Source: Eubacteriales Family XIII. Incertae Sedis bacterium (GTDB taxonomy: Bacteria > Bacillota > Clostridia > Peptostreptococcales > Anaerovoracaceae). Taken from it: a stretch of 45,280 nt of DNA. This document shows, piece by piece, positions 17,702 to 25,367 of the stretch. The DNA lies in assembly GCA_031257175.1 (NCBI GenBank), contig JAIRPE010000092.1, positions 1-45,280 of the forward strand, given 5' to 3'. The position numbers and the translations under genes were made by a program. Below the pieces are notes generated by a model that saw nothing but the letters and a program-made list of their open reading frames with translations, did not search any database and was not told the origin of the DNA. How positions within the stretch are numbered: position 1 is the first letter of the stretch; every line of letters begins with the position of its first letter.

Positions 17702-18829
17702 ATGCTAGACGAAGTGATGGGCCTTATATGCGCCAATTACAACACTGACAGGCTGGGCGCCTTGACCGAGGACAGGCCGTTGGCCTCATTGCCTTACGGG
17801 AGCCGTTACCGGCTGATTGACTTTGTGCTTTCCAACATGGTGAACGCGGGCATACGCACCGTGGGCGTCGTCATGCCTTATATGTACCGCTCCATGCTGG
17901 ATCATCTGGGGGCCGGCAAGTCCTGGTTCCTCGACCGCAAGTTGGGGGGCATGTTCATACTGCCGGGCTCCATATACGGGTTCCGCCACATGAGTACCCA
18001 GTTCCTGGTCAAGGACATGATCAGGAACCTCGACTATCTTGTGAGGGATTCCAAGGAATACGTCGTGTTGACCACGGCGAACCAGATATACAACATGGAC
18101 TACAAGCGGTTCATCGAGGCCCACGCCAACAGCGCCGCCGACGTGACGCTGGTCTATCGCAGCGAGAACCCGGCGAAGCGGGCGCGGGGCCTGTTTTTGG
18201 ATTTGAATTTCGAGAAGCGGGTGACCAAGATGGTTTTGGTCAGGCGCGGCCAGACGAACGAGGAGGCCCCCCCGCCCGCGCTGTTCGCGGACTGCCTCAT
18301 CATCAGGCGCGAGCAGCTGGTTGACCTCATCGGCTGGTACCAGGCGGTGGACCACATGGACCTGCTGGACGTGCTGTCGGAGAACCTGGGCAATCTGCAG
18401 GTCTACGGCTATGAGTTCAACGGCTACCTGGGCAGGGTGGATTCCATCGATTCGTACCTGAGGTGCAGCATGGAGGCGCTCATGCCCGAAAACCAGGACG
18501 AGCTGTTCTACGGCAGGCGGCCGGTGCTGACGAAGGTGCGCGACGGCGTCCCCACCAGGTACTGCAAATCCTCCAACGTCACCAATTCCCTCGTGCCCAA
18601 CGAATGCACCATAAAAGGGCGCGTCGAGAACAGCATACTCTTCCCCGGAGTGCTGGTGGAGGCTGACGCGGTGGTGAAAAACAGCGTGATAATGCAGAGA
18701 GGCGTGGTGAACAGGAACGCCGTGGTGGAGAACGTCATAGCGGACAAGTTCGTGAATATAGGCGAGGGCGCCATCATAATGGGGAGCCATGACCATCCCC
18801 TGGTGCTGAAAAAACGCAGCGCCATGTGA
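17702..18829 (+). CDS. glgD: Glucose-1-phosphate adenylyltransferase subunit GlgD
   Basis: GlgD is the non-catalytic or weakly catalytic partner of GlgC in Bacillota and raises ADP-glucose pyrophosphorylase activity. The 375-residue protein begins MLDEVMGLICANYNTDRLG and continues RPLASLPYGSRYRLIDFVLS; it lacks the GGQGSRL catalytic loop found in GlgC. The C-terminal hexapeptide-repeat beta-helix is present (about 280-370). The ATG at 17702 is chosen because it matches family N-termini; AGGGGGAA lies about 12 bases upstream. The frame is open back to 17564 through the structured spacer, which is unlikely to be coding. Confidence 0.92.
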   Translation: MLDEVMGLICANYNTDRLGALTEDRPLASLPYGSRYRLIDFVLSNMVNAGIRTVGVVMPYMYRSMLDHLGAGKSWFLDRKLGGMFILPGSIYGFRHMSTQFLVKDMIRNLDYLVRDSKEYVVLTTANQIYNMDYKRFIEAHANSAADVTLVYRSENPAKRARGLFLDLNFEKRVTKMVLVRRGQTNEEAPPPALFADCLIIRREQLVDLIGWYQAVDHMDLLDVLSENLGNLQVYGYEFNGYLGRVDSIDSYLRCSMEALMPENQDELFYGRRPVLTKVRDGVPTRYCKSSNVTNSLVPNECTIKGRVENSILFPGVLVEADAVVKNSVIMQRGVVNRNAVVENVIADKFVNIGEGAIIMGSHDHPLVLKKRSAM

Positions 18830-18925
18830 CGGGGCCCCATCCCTTCGCGGACGCGCGGTTTTAAGTAGGCGCGTGGCGGGCGCGACCCGCGCGCGGCATT
18901 CGGAGTCACGGTATTGGAGGCTAAA

Positions 18926-20401
18926 ATGAACGTTTTGTATGCGATATTCGAGGCGTCGCCCTTCGCCAAAACGGGCGGCCTGGGAGACGTGGGGGGCGCC
19001 CTGCCGCAGTTCCTGAAGGAAGGCGGCGTGGACGTCCGCGTCATCATGCCAAAGCATGACGCCATACCCGAGCGCTTTAAGAGCAAATTCCGAAAGATAT
19101 TCAACTTCCAGATGCAGCTGGCCTGGCGGCAGCTGTATTGCGGCGTGGAGATGCTTAAATACAAAGGCGTCACCTTCTACTTCATCGACAACGAGCAATA
19201 TTTCAAAAGGGACTCCTTATACGGCTACGACGACGACCCCGAGCGGTCGGCCTTCTTCTGCAAGGCCGTGCTGGAGTGCCTGACCAAGCTGGACAAATTC
19301 AAGCCCAACGTGATACATTGCAACGATTGGCACACCTGCCTGATACCCGTCATGCTCAAGGAGTATTTCGGCGACCATCCCTATTATTACGACATCAAGA
19401 GCGTGGTGAGCATACACAACCTGAAATTCCAGGGCATAACGGGCAGATACCACCTGGGCGACCTGCTGTCCATGGAGCATCATTCGGCGGCCAGGGACTA
19501 TCTGTCCTGGGAATGGGGCGAGGCCATCAATTTCCTGAAAGGCTCCTTCTACTACGCCGACGCCATAACCACCGTCAGCCCCAGCTACGCCGAGGAGATA
19601 AAGACCCCGTTTTTCGGGGAGAACCTGGACGGCGTGCTGCGGCAGCGGGAGGATCGGCTTTTCGGCATATTGAACGGCGTTGACTACGACGAGTACGACC
19701 CCGCCTCGGACAAGGCCATATACGGCGCCTACAAGCGCGGCGAATGGGAGGGCAAGGCGCTGAACAAGGCGGGGCTGCAGGACGAGATGGGTCTGCCCGC
19801 CGAGCCTGACGTGCCGTTGCTGGCCCTCATCAGCAGGCTGACCGAGCAGAAGGGAGTGGATCTGCTGGCCCACGTCATGGACGAGCTGATGGCCGAGGAC
19901 GTGCAGATGGTGGTCTTGGGGAACGGGGACTGGTTCTATGAGGAAAAGTTCCACTATTTCATGAGCCGCTACCCCGACAAACTTTCCGCCCGCATAGGTT
20001 TTGACGAGAAGCTTGCCCACAGGATATACGCGGGGGCGGACATGTTCCTCATGCCGTCGCGCTTCGAGCCTTGCGGCCTGTCTCAGCTCATAGCTCTGAA
20101 ATACGGCACGGTGCCCATAGTCCGCGAGACGGGGGGGCTGAAGGACACGGTGGCTCCCTACAATGAGTTCAGCGGCGAGGGCACGGGCTTCGGCTTCGTG
20201 AATTACAACGCCCACGAGCTGCTGTTCGCCGTCAAGCGGGCCTGCGCCCTTTACCGCGCCTCCAAGGAGGCCTGGCGCGTGATGCAGCTTGCGGGCATGT
20301 CCGCCGATTTCAGCTGGAAGGCTTCGGCCAGGCGCTATATCAAGCTTTATGAAGGGCTGTACAAGAGGCCGAAGGTCACGCGCAAAGAGATACGCCTGTA
20401 A
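18926..20401 (+). CDS. glgA: Glycogen synthase (ADP-glucose)
   Basis: GlgA transfers glucose from ADP-glucose to the non-reducing ends of glycogen (family GT5). The 491-residue protein has the ADP-glucose-binding motif KTGGLGDVGGALPQFL (about 15-30), HCNDWHT, VSIHNLKFQG, SRLTEQKGVDLL and the C-terminal PSRFEPCGLSQLIALKYGT motif with the conserved ETGGLKDTV. Its ATG follows TTGGAGG with normal spacing. It lies 96 bases after glgD and 69 bases before the amylase-glucanotransferase fusion gene. Confidence 0.96.
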   Translation: MNVLYAIFEASPFAKTGGLGDVGGALPQFLKEGGVDVRVIMPKHDAIPERFKSKFRKIFNFQMQLAWRQLYCGVEMLKYKGVTFYFIDNEQYFKRDSLYGYDDDPERSAFFCKAVLECLTKLDKFKPNVIHCNDWHTCLIPVMLKEYFGDHPYYYDIKSVVSIHNLKFQGITGRYHLGDLLSMEHHSAARDYLSWEWGEAINFLKGSFYYADAITTVSPSYAEEIKTPFFGENLDGVLRQREDRLFGILNGVDYDEYDPASDKAIYGAYKRGEWEGKALNKAGLQDEMGLPAEPDVPLLALISRLTEQKGVDLLAHVMDELMAEDVQMVVLGNGDWFYEEKFHYFMSRYPDKLSARIGFDEKLAHRIYAGADMFLMPSRFEPCGLSQLIALKYGTVPIVRETGGLKDTVAPYNEFSGEGTGFGFVNYNAHELLFAVKRACALYRASKEAWRVMQLAGMSADFSWKASARRYIKLYEGLYKRPKVTRKEIRL

Positions 20402-20470
20402 GAGGCGCGTCCCCGTCGAGCCACAGGGTTTGGGAAGCCGCCCGCGGCGGCGCCGTTAGGATGTTTACCT

Positions 20471-23400
20471 ATGAATAAAATCACTTTGCACCATGATTCG
20501 CATAAGCCCGAGTACCGCTCCCCCTTCGGGGCGGTGCCTTGCGGGACGGCCGTGCGGCTGGCCCTGGACGTGTCGGGGCTGTCTACGGACTGCCAGGTCA
20601 GCCTGCGGGTCTGGTTCCAGGACTCGGGGGAGACCCTCATCCCCATGGTTCTGGAATCCGAGCCCAGGGAGGCGCCCGAGACTGAGGACGCGACGGCCTT
20701 CGCGGAGACCAATTCCGTTCGCAGATACGCGGCCGAGTACAAGACGCCCGGCTGCGTCGGCTTGGCCTGGTACTATTTCATAGTCCAGAGCGTGGGCATC
20801 ACCAGGTACTACGGCAACAACCCGCAAAATCGCGGCGGGGTGGGCGCCGAGGCGTTCTCGCCCCCGCCCTCCTACCAGGTGACCGTCTACGAGCCCACGG
20901 AGGTTCCCGCCTGGTGGAAGGAAGGGCTGGTCTACCAGATTTACGTTGACCGTTTCGCCAGAGGGCAGGATTGGAAGGAGCGCTTTTTCGACTCCATCGG
21001 GGACGAGGGGCGGGAGGGCCCCACCCGCGTCCTGCAGGCCGAATGGAGAGACGCCCCATTTTTGTATAAAGACGACAGGGGTTGGGTCATGCGCTGGCCC
21101 TTCTTCGGCGGAACCCTCGAAGGCGTGAGGGAGAAATTGCCGTACCTGAGGAGCCTGGGCGTCACGTCCATATACCTAAACCCCATATTCGAGGCGGCCA
21201 GCAGCCACAAGTACGACACGGGGGACTACATGAAGATAGACCCGGGCTACGGCGACGAGGCGGGGTTCCGCGCCCTGGCGGAGGCGGCGGAGGCGGCGGG
21301 CATGTCCCTGGTGCTGGACGGGGTTTTCAGCCACACGGGCGCGGACAGCGTCTATTTCAACAAATACGGCAATTATGACTCGCAGGGGGCGTGGCAGTCG
21401 AAGGACTCCCCCTACCGCAAGTGGTACCGCTTCGACTACAGCGCCGTAGGCTATGAGTGCTGGTGGGGGGTGGCGGACCTGCCCAACGTGGACGAGACCG
21501 ACCCCGACTACCAGGAGTTCATCGTGAGCGGCGAAGACAGCGTGATACGCCATTGGCTGAGGGCGGGGGCCAGAGGCTGGCGGCTGGACGTGGCCGACGA
21601 GCTGCCCGACTCCTTCATCAAAAACCTGCGGGCGGCGCTGAAAGAGACCAAGCCCGACGGACTGCTCCTGGGGGAGGTCTGGGAGGACGCGTCCAACAAG
21701 CGCAGCTACGGCGTCATGCGGGAATATCTGCTGGGCCGTGAGCTGGATGCCACCATGCATTACCCCTTCAGGGATTTCAGCATAGACTTCGCCCTGAACC
21801 GCATTTCCCCCGCCGAGGTCCACTCGCGGGTCATGAGCATATACGAGAATTACCCTCGCGAGAATTTTTACGCCTGCATGAACCTAATCAGCAGCCATGA
21901 CCGCATGCGCGTCCTCTCCGTCCTGGGCGAGGCGCCCGACGAGCGTTCCCTCAGCGACTGGCAGAAACAGTCGTTCCGCCTGGACTGCGGGCAGAGGGAC
22001 TTGGCGCGACGCAGGATGAAGCTGCTGTCCCTTTGGCAGATGGCCTTCCCCGGCGCCCCCCACATCTTCTACGGGGACGAGGCGGGGGTGGAGGGCTACT
22101 CCGACCCCTACAACCGAGCCCCCTTCCCTTGGGGCAAGGAGGACGAGGACTTGTCCAATTGGTACAGGATCGTCACCGGCCTCAGAGCCGAGTACGACGT
22201 GCTGAGAAAGGGCGGCTTCACCTCCCTCGGGGGCTATCAGCATATTTACGCCTTCGTTCGGGACAATCCCCTTGAACGGGTTCTGGTCTTCCTGAATCCT
22301 TCCCGTAGCTGCGGGGAGGACGTGGAGATACCCGTCCTCGAGGGAGAGAACGTGTTCCTGGAGCTTCTTTCAGGGGGCGTCCTGGCGCCTGAAAGGCGGG
22401 AGGGCGGCGAGACGCTGCGCCTGTCCGTCGGCCCTCTCGAGTGCAGGGCCGTGTACGCCAGGAAGGCGCCCTCAGGCTCCCTGACCATGAAAGACCGTCC
22501 CCGCGCGGCGGGGGTGCTGCTCCACGTGACCTCCCTGCCCTCGGACACGGGCTGCGGGGACTTCGGGGCCGCCGCCCGCGAGTTTTGCGACTGGCTGGCT
22601 TCGGCGGGGCAGAAGATATGGCAGATACTGCCGCTGACCCCTGCGGGGGCCGGGCATTCGCCCTATTCGGGCTGCTCGGCTTTCGGCGGGAACGAGCTTT
22701 TGCTGGATTGCGCCGCTTTCGTGGGGGACGGGCTGATAGGCGAGAAAGACCTGCCCAAGCAGAACCTCACCGCCCAGGCGCTGCGCAACATCATACCAGG
22801 GGGCAAATGCCTCTCGGACTTCGAGAGGGCCGCGACGGCCAAACGCCCCGCATACGAAAGGGCCTTTGCCGCTTTTGACCTGTCCGACCCCGAATTTCGG
22901 GCGTTCTGCGAGGAAAACGCCTGCTGGCTGGGGGATTACGCCCTCCACAGGGCGCTGACCGCCCATTTCGGCGGCACGGCCTGGCAGGATTGGCCCGAGG
23001 ACATACGCGACCGCAAGCCTGAGGCGCTGGCCGATTATTCGAGGCGCCTGGCCGACTCGATAAATTTCCACAGATTCCTCCAATACCAATTCGACAGGCA
23101 GTGGCGCGGGCTGAGGGCCTACGCCCGCTCCAAGGGGATTTCCGTCCTGGGCGACATGCCGCTCTACGTGGCTGCCGACAGTTGCGACGCCTGGGCGCGT
23201 CGTGAGCTTTTCGCCCTGGACGGGCGCGGGAGGCCCCTCAAGACGGGCGGGTGCCCGCCCGACGCCTTCACGGAGGACGGCCAGAACTGGAAAACGCCGG
23301 TGTTCGACTGGAAAGCCTGCAAGGCCGACGGCTGGCGCTGGTGGATAGACCGTTTCAGGCGCAATCTCAAGCTTTACGATTTTCTCAGGCTAGACCACTT

Positions 23401-24091
23401 CAGGGGCTTCGACGCCTGCTGGGAGATACCCGGGGACGACTTGACGGCCAAGGGCGGCGTGTGGATCAAAGGCCCCGGCAAGGAGCTGTTCGAGGCGGCG
23501 GCCGCGGAGCTTGGCCCGTTGCCCTTCCTGGCCGAGGATTTGGGCGTCATCACCTCCAACGTGGAAGATTTGAAGAACACCTTCATGTGGCCCGGCATGA
23601 GGGTTTACCAGTTCCACGCGGACAGAATGGCCCTTCGCGGGCGCAAGGAGTTTGAAGCCCTGGCGGGCGCGAAAGCCGCAGGCGAGGCTACGGCCGGCGC
23701 CGGCGTCCCCGAAGCGCGGGAAGCGGCGGGAAGCGTCATGCAGGTGTATTACACGGGCACCCACGACAATGACGCCCTGATGTCCTGGGCGGAGGAGGCC
23801 CTCGCCCCCTCGCGGCGCGAGAAGGGCGCGGAAGAAGGCGGGGCGCCTTTGGACGCGGAAGCGCGGGCGGCGGTTAAGGCCAAGTGCGTGGAGATAATAG
23901 AGGGGCTGTACGGCTCGGACGCCATGTGGGTCATATTGCCGTTGCAGGACGTCTGGTTCCTGGGCTCCCAGGCGCGGATGAACACCCCCGGCGTGGCCGA
24001 GGGCAACTGGGCGTGGGCCGCCCCGAAGGAAGGGTTCACGAAGGAGTCGGCGGCATTTTTAAAAGACCTGGCCACGACGTTCCTGCGATAG
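20471..24091 (+). CDS. GH13 amylase-type hydrolase fused to GH77 4-alpha-glucanotransferase
   Basis: A 1206-residue two-enzyme fusion. Residues about 1-130 form a starch-binding-like N-domain. A GH13 barrel of the neopullulanase/cyclomaltodextrinase type follows (YQIYVDRFARG; region I DGVFSH; region II GWRLDVADE, nucleophile Asp; region III GEVWED, acid/base Glu; region IV SSHD), with a C-domain to about 670. From Met673 (MKDRPRAAGVLLHVTSLPS) a complete MalQ-like GH77 domain follows: FLRLDHFRGF (nucleophile, about 970), AEDLGV (acid/base, about 1020) and TGTHDND. Both active sites look intact, and no stop or ribosome binding site is seen at the junction. It closes the glycogen operon and probably trims and rearranges glycogen side chains. 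Confidence 0.9.
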   Translation: MNKITLHHDSHKPEYRSPFGAVPCGTAVRLALDVSGLSTDCQVSLRVWFQDSGETLIPMVLESEPREAPETEDATAFAETNSVRRYAAEYKTPGCVGLAWYYFIVQSVGITRYYGNNPQNRGGVGAEAFSPPPSYQVTVYEPTEVPAWWKEGLVYQIYVDRFARGQDWKERFFDSIGDEGREGPTRVLQAEWRDAPFLYKDDRGWVMRWPFFGGTLEGVREKLPYLRSLGVTSIYLNPIFEAASSHKYDTGDYMKIDPGYGDEAGFRALAEAAEAAGMSLVLDGVFSHTGADSVYFNKYGNYDSQGAWQSKDSPYRKWYRFDYSAVGYECWWGVADLPNVDETDPDYQEFIVSGEDSVIRHWLRAGARGWRLDVADELPDSFIKNLRAALKETKPDGLLLGEVWEDASNKRSYGVMREYLLGRELDATMHYPFRDFSIDFALNRISPAEVHSRVMSIYENYPRENFYACMNLISSHDRMRVLSVLGEAPDERSLSDWQKQSFRLDCGQRDLARRRMKLLSLWQMAFPGAPHIFYGDEAGVEGYSDPYNRAPFPWGKEDEDLSNWYRIVTGLRAEYDVLRKGGFTSLGGYQHIYAFVRDNPLERVLVFLNPSRSCGEDVEIPVLEGENVFLELLSGGVLAPERREGGETLRLSVGPLECRAVYARKAPSGSLTMKDRPRAAGVLLHVTSLPSDTGCGDFGAAAREFCDWLASAGQKIWQILPLTPAGAGHSPYSGCSAFGGNELLLDCAAFVGDGLIGEKDLPKQNLTAQALRNIIPGGKCLSDFERAATAKRPAYERAFAAFDLSDPEFRAFCEENACWLGDYALHRALTAHFGGTAWQDWPEDIRDRKPEALADYSRRLADSINFHRFLQYQFDRQWRGLRAYARSKGISVLGDMPLYVAADSCDAWARRELFALDGRGRPLKTGGCPPDAFTEDGQNWKTPVFDWKACKADGWRWWIDRFRRNLKLYDFLRLDHFRGFDACWEIPGDDLTAKGGVWIKGPGKELFEAAAAELGPLPFLAEDLGVITSNVEDLKNTFMWPGMRVYQFHADRMALRGRKEFEALAGAKAAGEATAGAGVPEAREAAGSVMQVYYTGTHDNDALMSWAEEALAPSRREKGAEEGGAPLDAEARAAVKAKCVEIIEGLYGSDAMWVILPLQDVWFLGSQARMNTPGVAEGNWAWAAPKEGFTKESAAFLKDLATTFLR

Positions 24092-24094
24092 GGC

Positions 24095-24115
24095 GCCGCC
24101 GCGAAGGGGGGCGGC
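24095..24115 (+). terminator. Possible terminator of the glycogen operon
   Basis: GCCGCC and GGCGGC form a 6-bp stem with a 9-base loop, 3 bases after the stop codon. A T-rich stretch (CTCTGTTTGATTTT) follows. The stem is short, so this is tentative. Confidence 0.4.
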
Positions 24116-24121
24116 CTCTGT

Positions 24122-24152
24122 TTGATTTTAGTATAAAAGGGTAACGTATACA
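24122..24152 (+). promoter_or_regulatory. Tentative rubrerythrin promoter
   Basis: TTGATT (24122-24127), a 19-base spacer and TATACA (24147-24152), about 145 bases upstream of the rubrerythrin start. The spacing is wider than usual. Confidence 0.3.
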
Positions 24153-24297
24153 GTATTGGAGCGTTGCGGCATGGGCGCGGCGAGTCGCGCTCCCGCCCGA
24201 GGGCGGGGCGAGGCGCCTGCCGCCGACAAGACGGCAGTCCCGCTTCCGTCGCGGCGCATGGTTTATATTTATGGGTTAATGGATCAGGAGGATGATT

Positions 24298-24843
24298 ATG
24301 GCAAAATTTGTATGCGGAATTTGCGGTTATGTCCACGAGGGCGCCGAGGCGCCGGAGCGTTGCCCGCAGTGCGGGGCGCCGGGCTCGAAGTTCAGCAAGC
24401 AGACGGAAGGCAAGCTTAACTGGGCCGACGAGCACCGCATCGGCGTGGCCGAAGGGGTTGACGCGGAGGTGCTGGAAGGGCTGAGGGCCCATTTCAACGG
24501 CGAGTGCGCCGAAGTCGGCATGTACCTGGCCATGAGCCGCCAGGCCGACAGGGAGGGCTACCCCGAGGTGGCTGAAGCTTATAAGCGCATAGCCTTCGAA
24601 GAGGCGGAACACGCGGCCAAGTTCGCCGAGCTTCTGGGCGAGGTGGTCTACGCGGACACGAAGAAGAATCTTCAGCTTAGGGTGGAGGCCGAATTCGGCG
24701 CCACCGCCGGAAAGAAGGCCATAGCCACCAAGGCGAAGGAACTGGGCTTGGACGCCATCCACGACACAGTCCACGAAATGTGCAAAGACGAGGCCCGCCA
24801 CGGCAGCGCCTTCAACGGCCTGCTGCAGAGGTACTTTTCCTAA
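24298..24843 (+). CDS. Reverse-type rubrerythrin (NADH peroxidase-like)
   Basis: A 181-residue non-haem iron protein that reduces hydrogen peroxide, or oxygen, in anaerobes. The rubredoxin-like domain is at the N-terminus (CGICG and CPQCG, about 6-27), which defines reverse rubrerythrins. It is followed by the ferritin-like diiron four-helix bundle with ExxH-type ligand motifs ([30 protein letters not shown]). The ATG at 24298 is chosen over 24292 because AGGAGG ends at 24291 and gives a 6-base spacing. It is transcribed alone, with a hairpin terminator downstream. It suggests an oxygen-sensitive, obligately anaerobic host. Confidence 0.92.
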   Translation: MAKFVCGICGYVHEGAEAPERCPQCGAPGSKFSKQTEGKLNWADEHRIGVAEGVDAEVLEGLRAHFNGECAEVGMYLAMSRQADREGYPEVAEAYKRIAFEEAEHAAKFAELLGEVVYADTKKNLQLRVEAEFGATAGKKAIATKAKELGLDAIHDTVHEMCKDEARHGSAFNGLLQRYFS

Positions 24844-24867
24844 AAATCCTTGTTAGCAGTTTCTGTG

Positions 24868-24901
24868 GGGCCAGGCGCGAGCCTGGCCCTCGCGGGTTTT
24901 T
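24868..24901 (+). terminator. Rubrerythrin terminator
   Basis: GGGCCAGGC and GCCTGGCCC form a perfect 9-bp stem with a GCGA tetraloop. TTTTT follows 7 bases later. The offset T-run makes intrinsic termination likely but not certain. Confidence 0.55.
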
Positions 24902-25062
24902 GGGGCGGCCGCCGGGTCGGGGCGTGGGAGATGTAGCATAGGCAGACGAAAAACCTCATCAGGAGGGCAGAGGAGGGCTCCAATAAATCCTCTTTACGCG
25001 CTTTGGACATGACATTTGTGTTAAATTTTTAATAACGGCTTATAATGCGGAAATATGCGTAG

Positions 25063-25068
25063 TATAAT
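25063..25068 (+). promoter_or_regulatory. Candidate -10 box upstream of the amidase
   Basis: TATAAT inside AATATGCGTAGTATAAT. A second TATAAT lies at 25041-25046. No convincing -35 box is found for either. Transcription from here would run through the family 1 repeat before reaching the amidase start. Confidence 0.35.
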
Positions 25069-25197
25069 ATTGTGTGGCATGATATTACAAGAAGTTCGTG
25101 AGGCTCGTCGCGACGGACAAGGAGGTACGGTCTGGCGGTCACGCGGCGGTTTCGTTCGTATAGGGGGAAAACATGGTTCAAAAGCACAGCGCGTGTA

Positions 25198-25366
25198 TTA
25201 TTGCTCCGCCAACTAAACATTGCGCATTCGCCGGTCTTTTTTCCGTCGGACCGCGTTGGCGGAACCCGCTGATACTCCCAGTATCAACGGAACCCGCCGC
25301 CTTGCCCGACAGAAAAAATCCTCGCCGAAGTGGTTTCAGCGCAACATTTAGTCGGTGGAGCAATAA
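25198..25366 (+). mobile_element. Family 1 MITE-like palindromic element (complete copy)
   Basis: A 169-bp non-coding element with 28-bp terminal inverted repeats: left 25198-25225 (TTATTGCTCCGCCAACTAAA then CATTGCGC), right 25339-25366 (its reverse complement with 4 mismatches). Similarity between the arms continues inwards through TTTTTTC(C/T)GTCGG, to a central GATACT-CCC-AGTATC hairpin. It encodes no transposase. Related arms occur at 13363, 32521 and 41204. No clear target-site duplication is seen. It lies between the amidase's old start region and its likely present start. Confidence 0.7.
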
Positions 25367-25367
25367 C

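Larger units (their letters stand above)
24844..25197. other. Rubrerythrin-amidase intergenic region
   Basis: It holds a terminator-like hairpin (24868-24901) and, further on, an AT-rich stretch with TATAAT hexamers at 25041-25046 and 25063-25068 that probably contains the amidase promoter. AATATGCGTAGTATAA (25052-25067) recurs with one change upstream of the IclR gene (27632-27647). No gene is seen. Confidence 0.45.
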
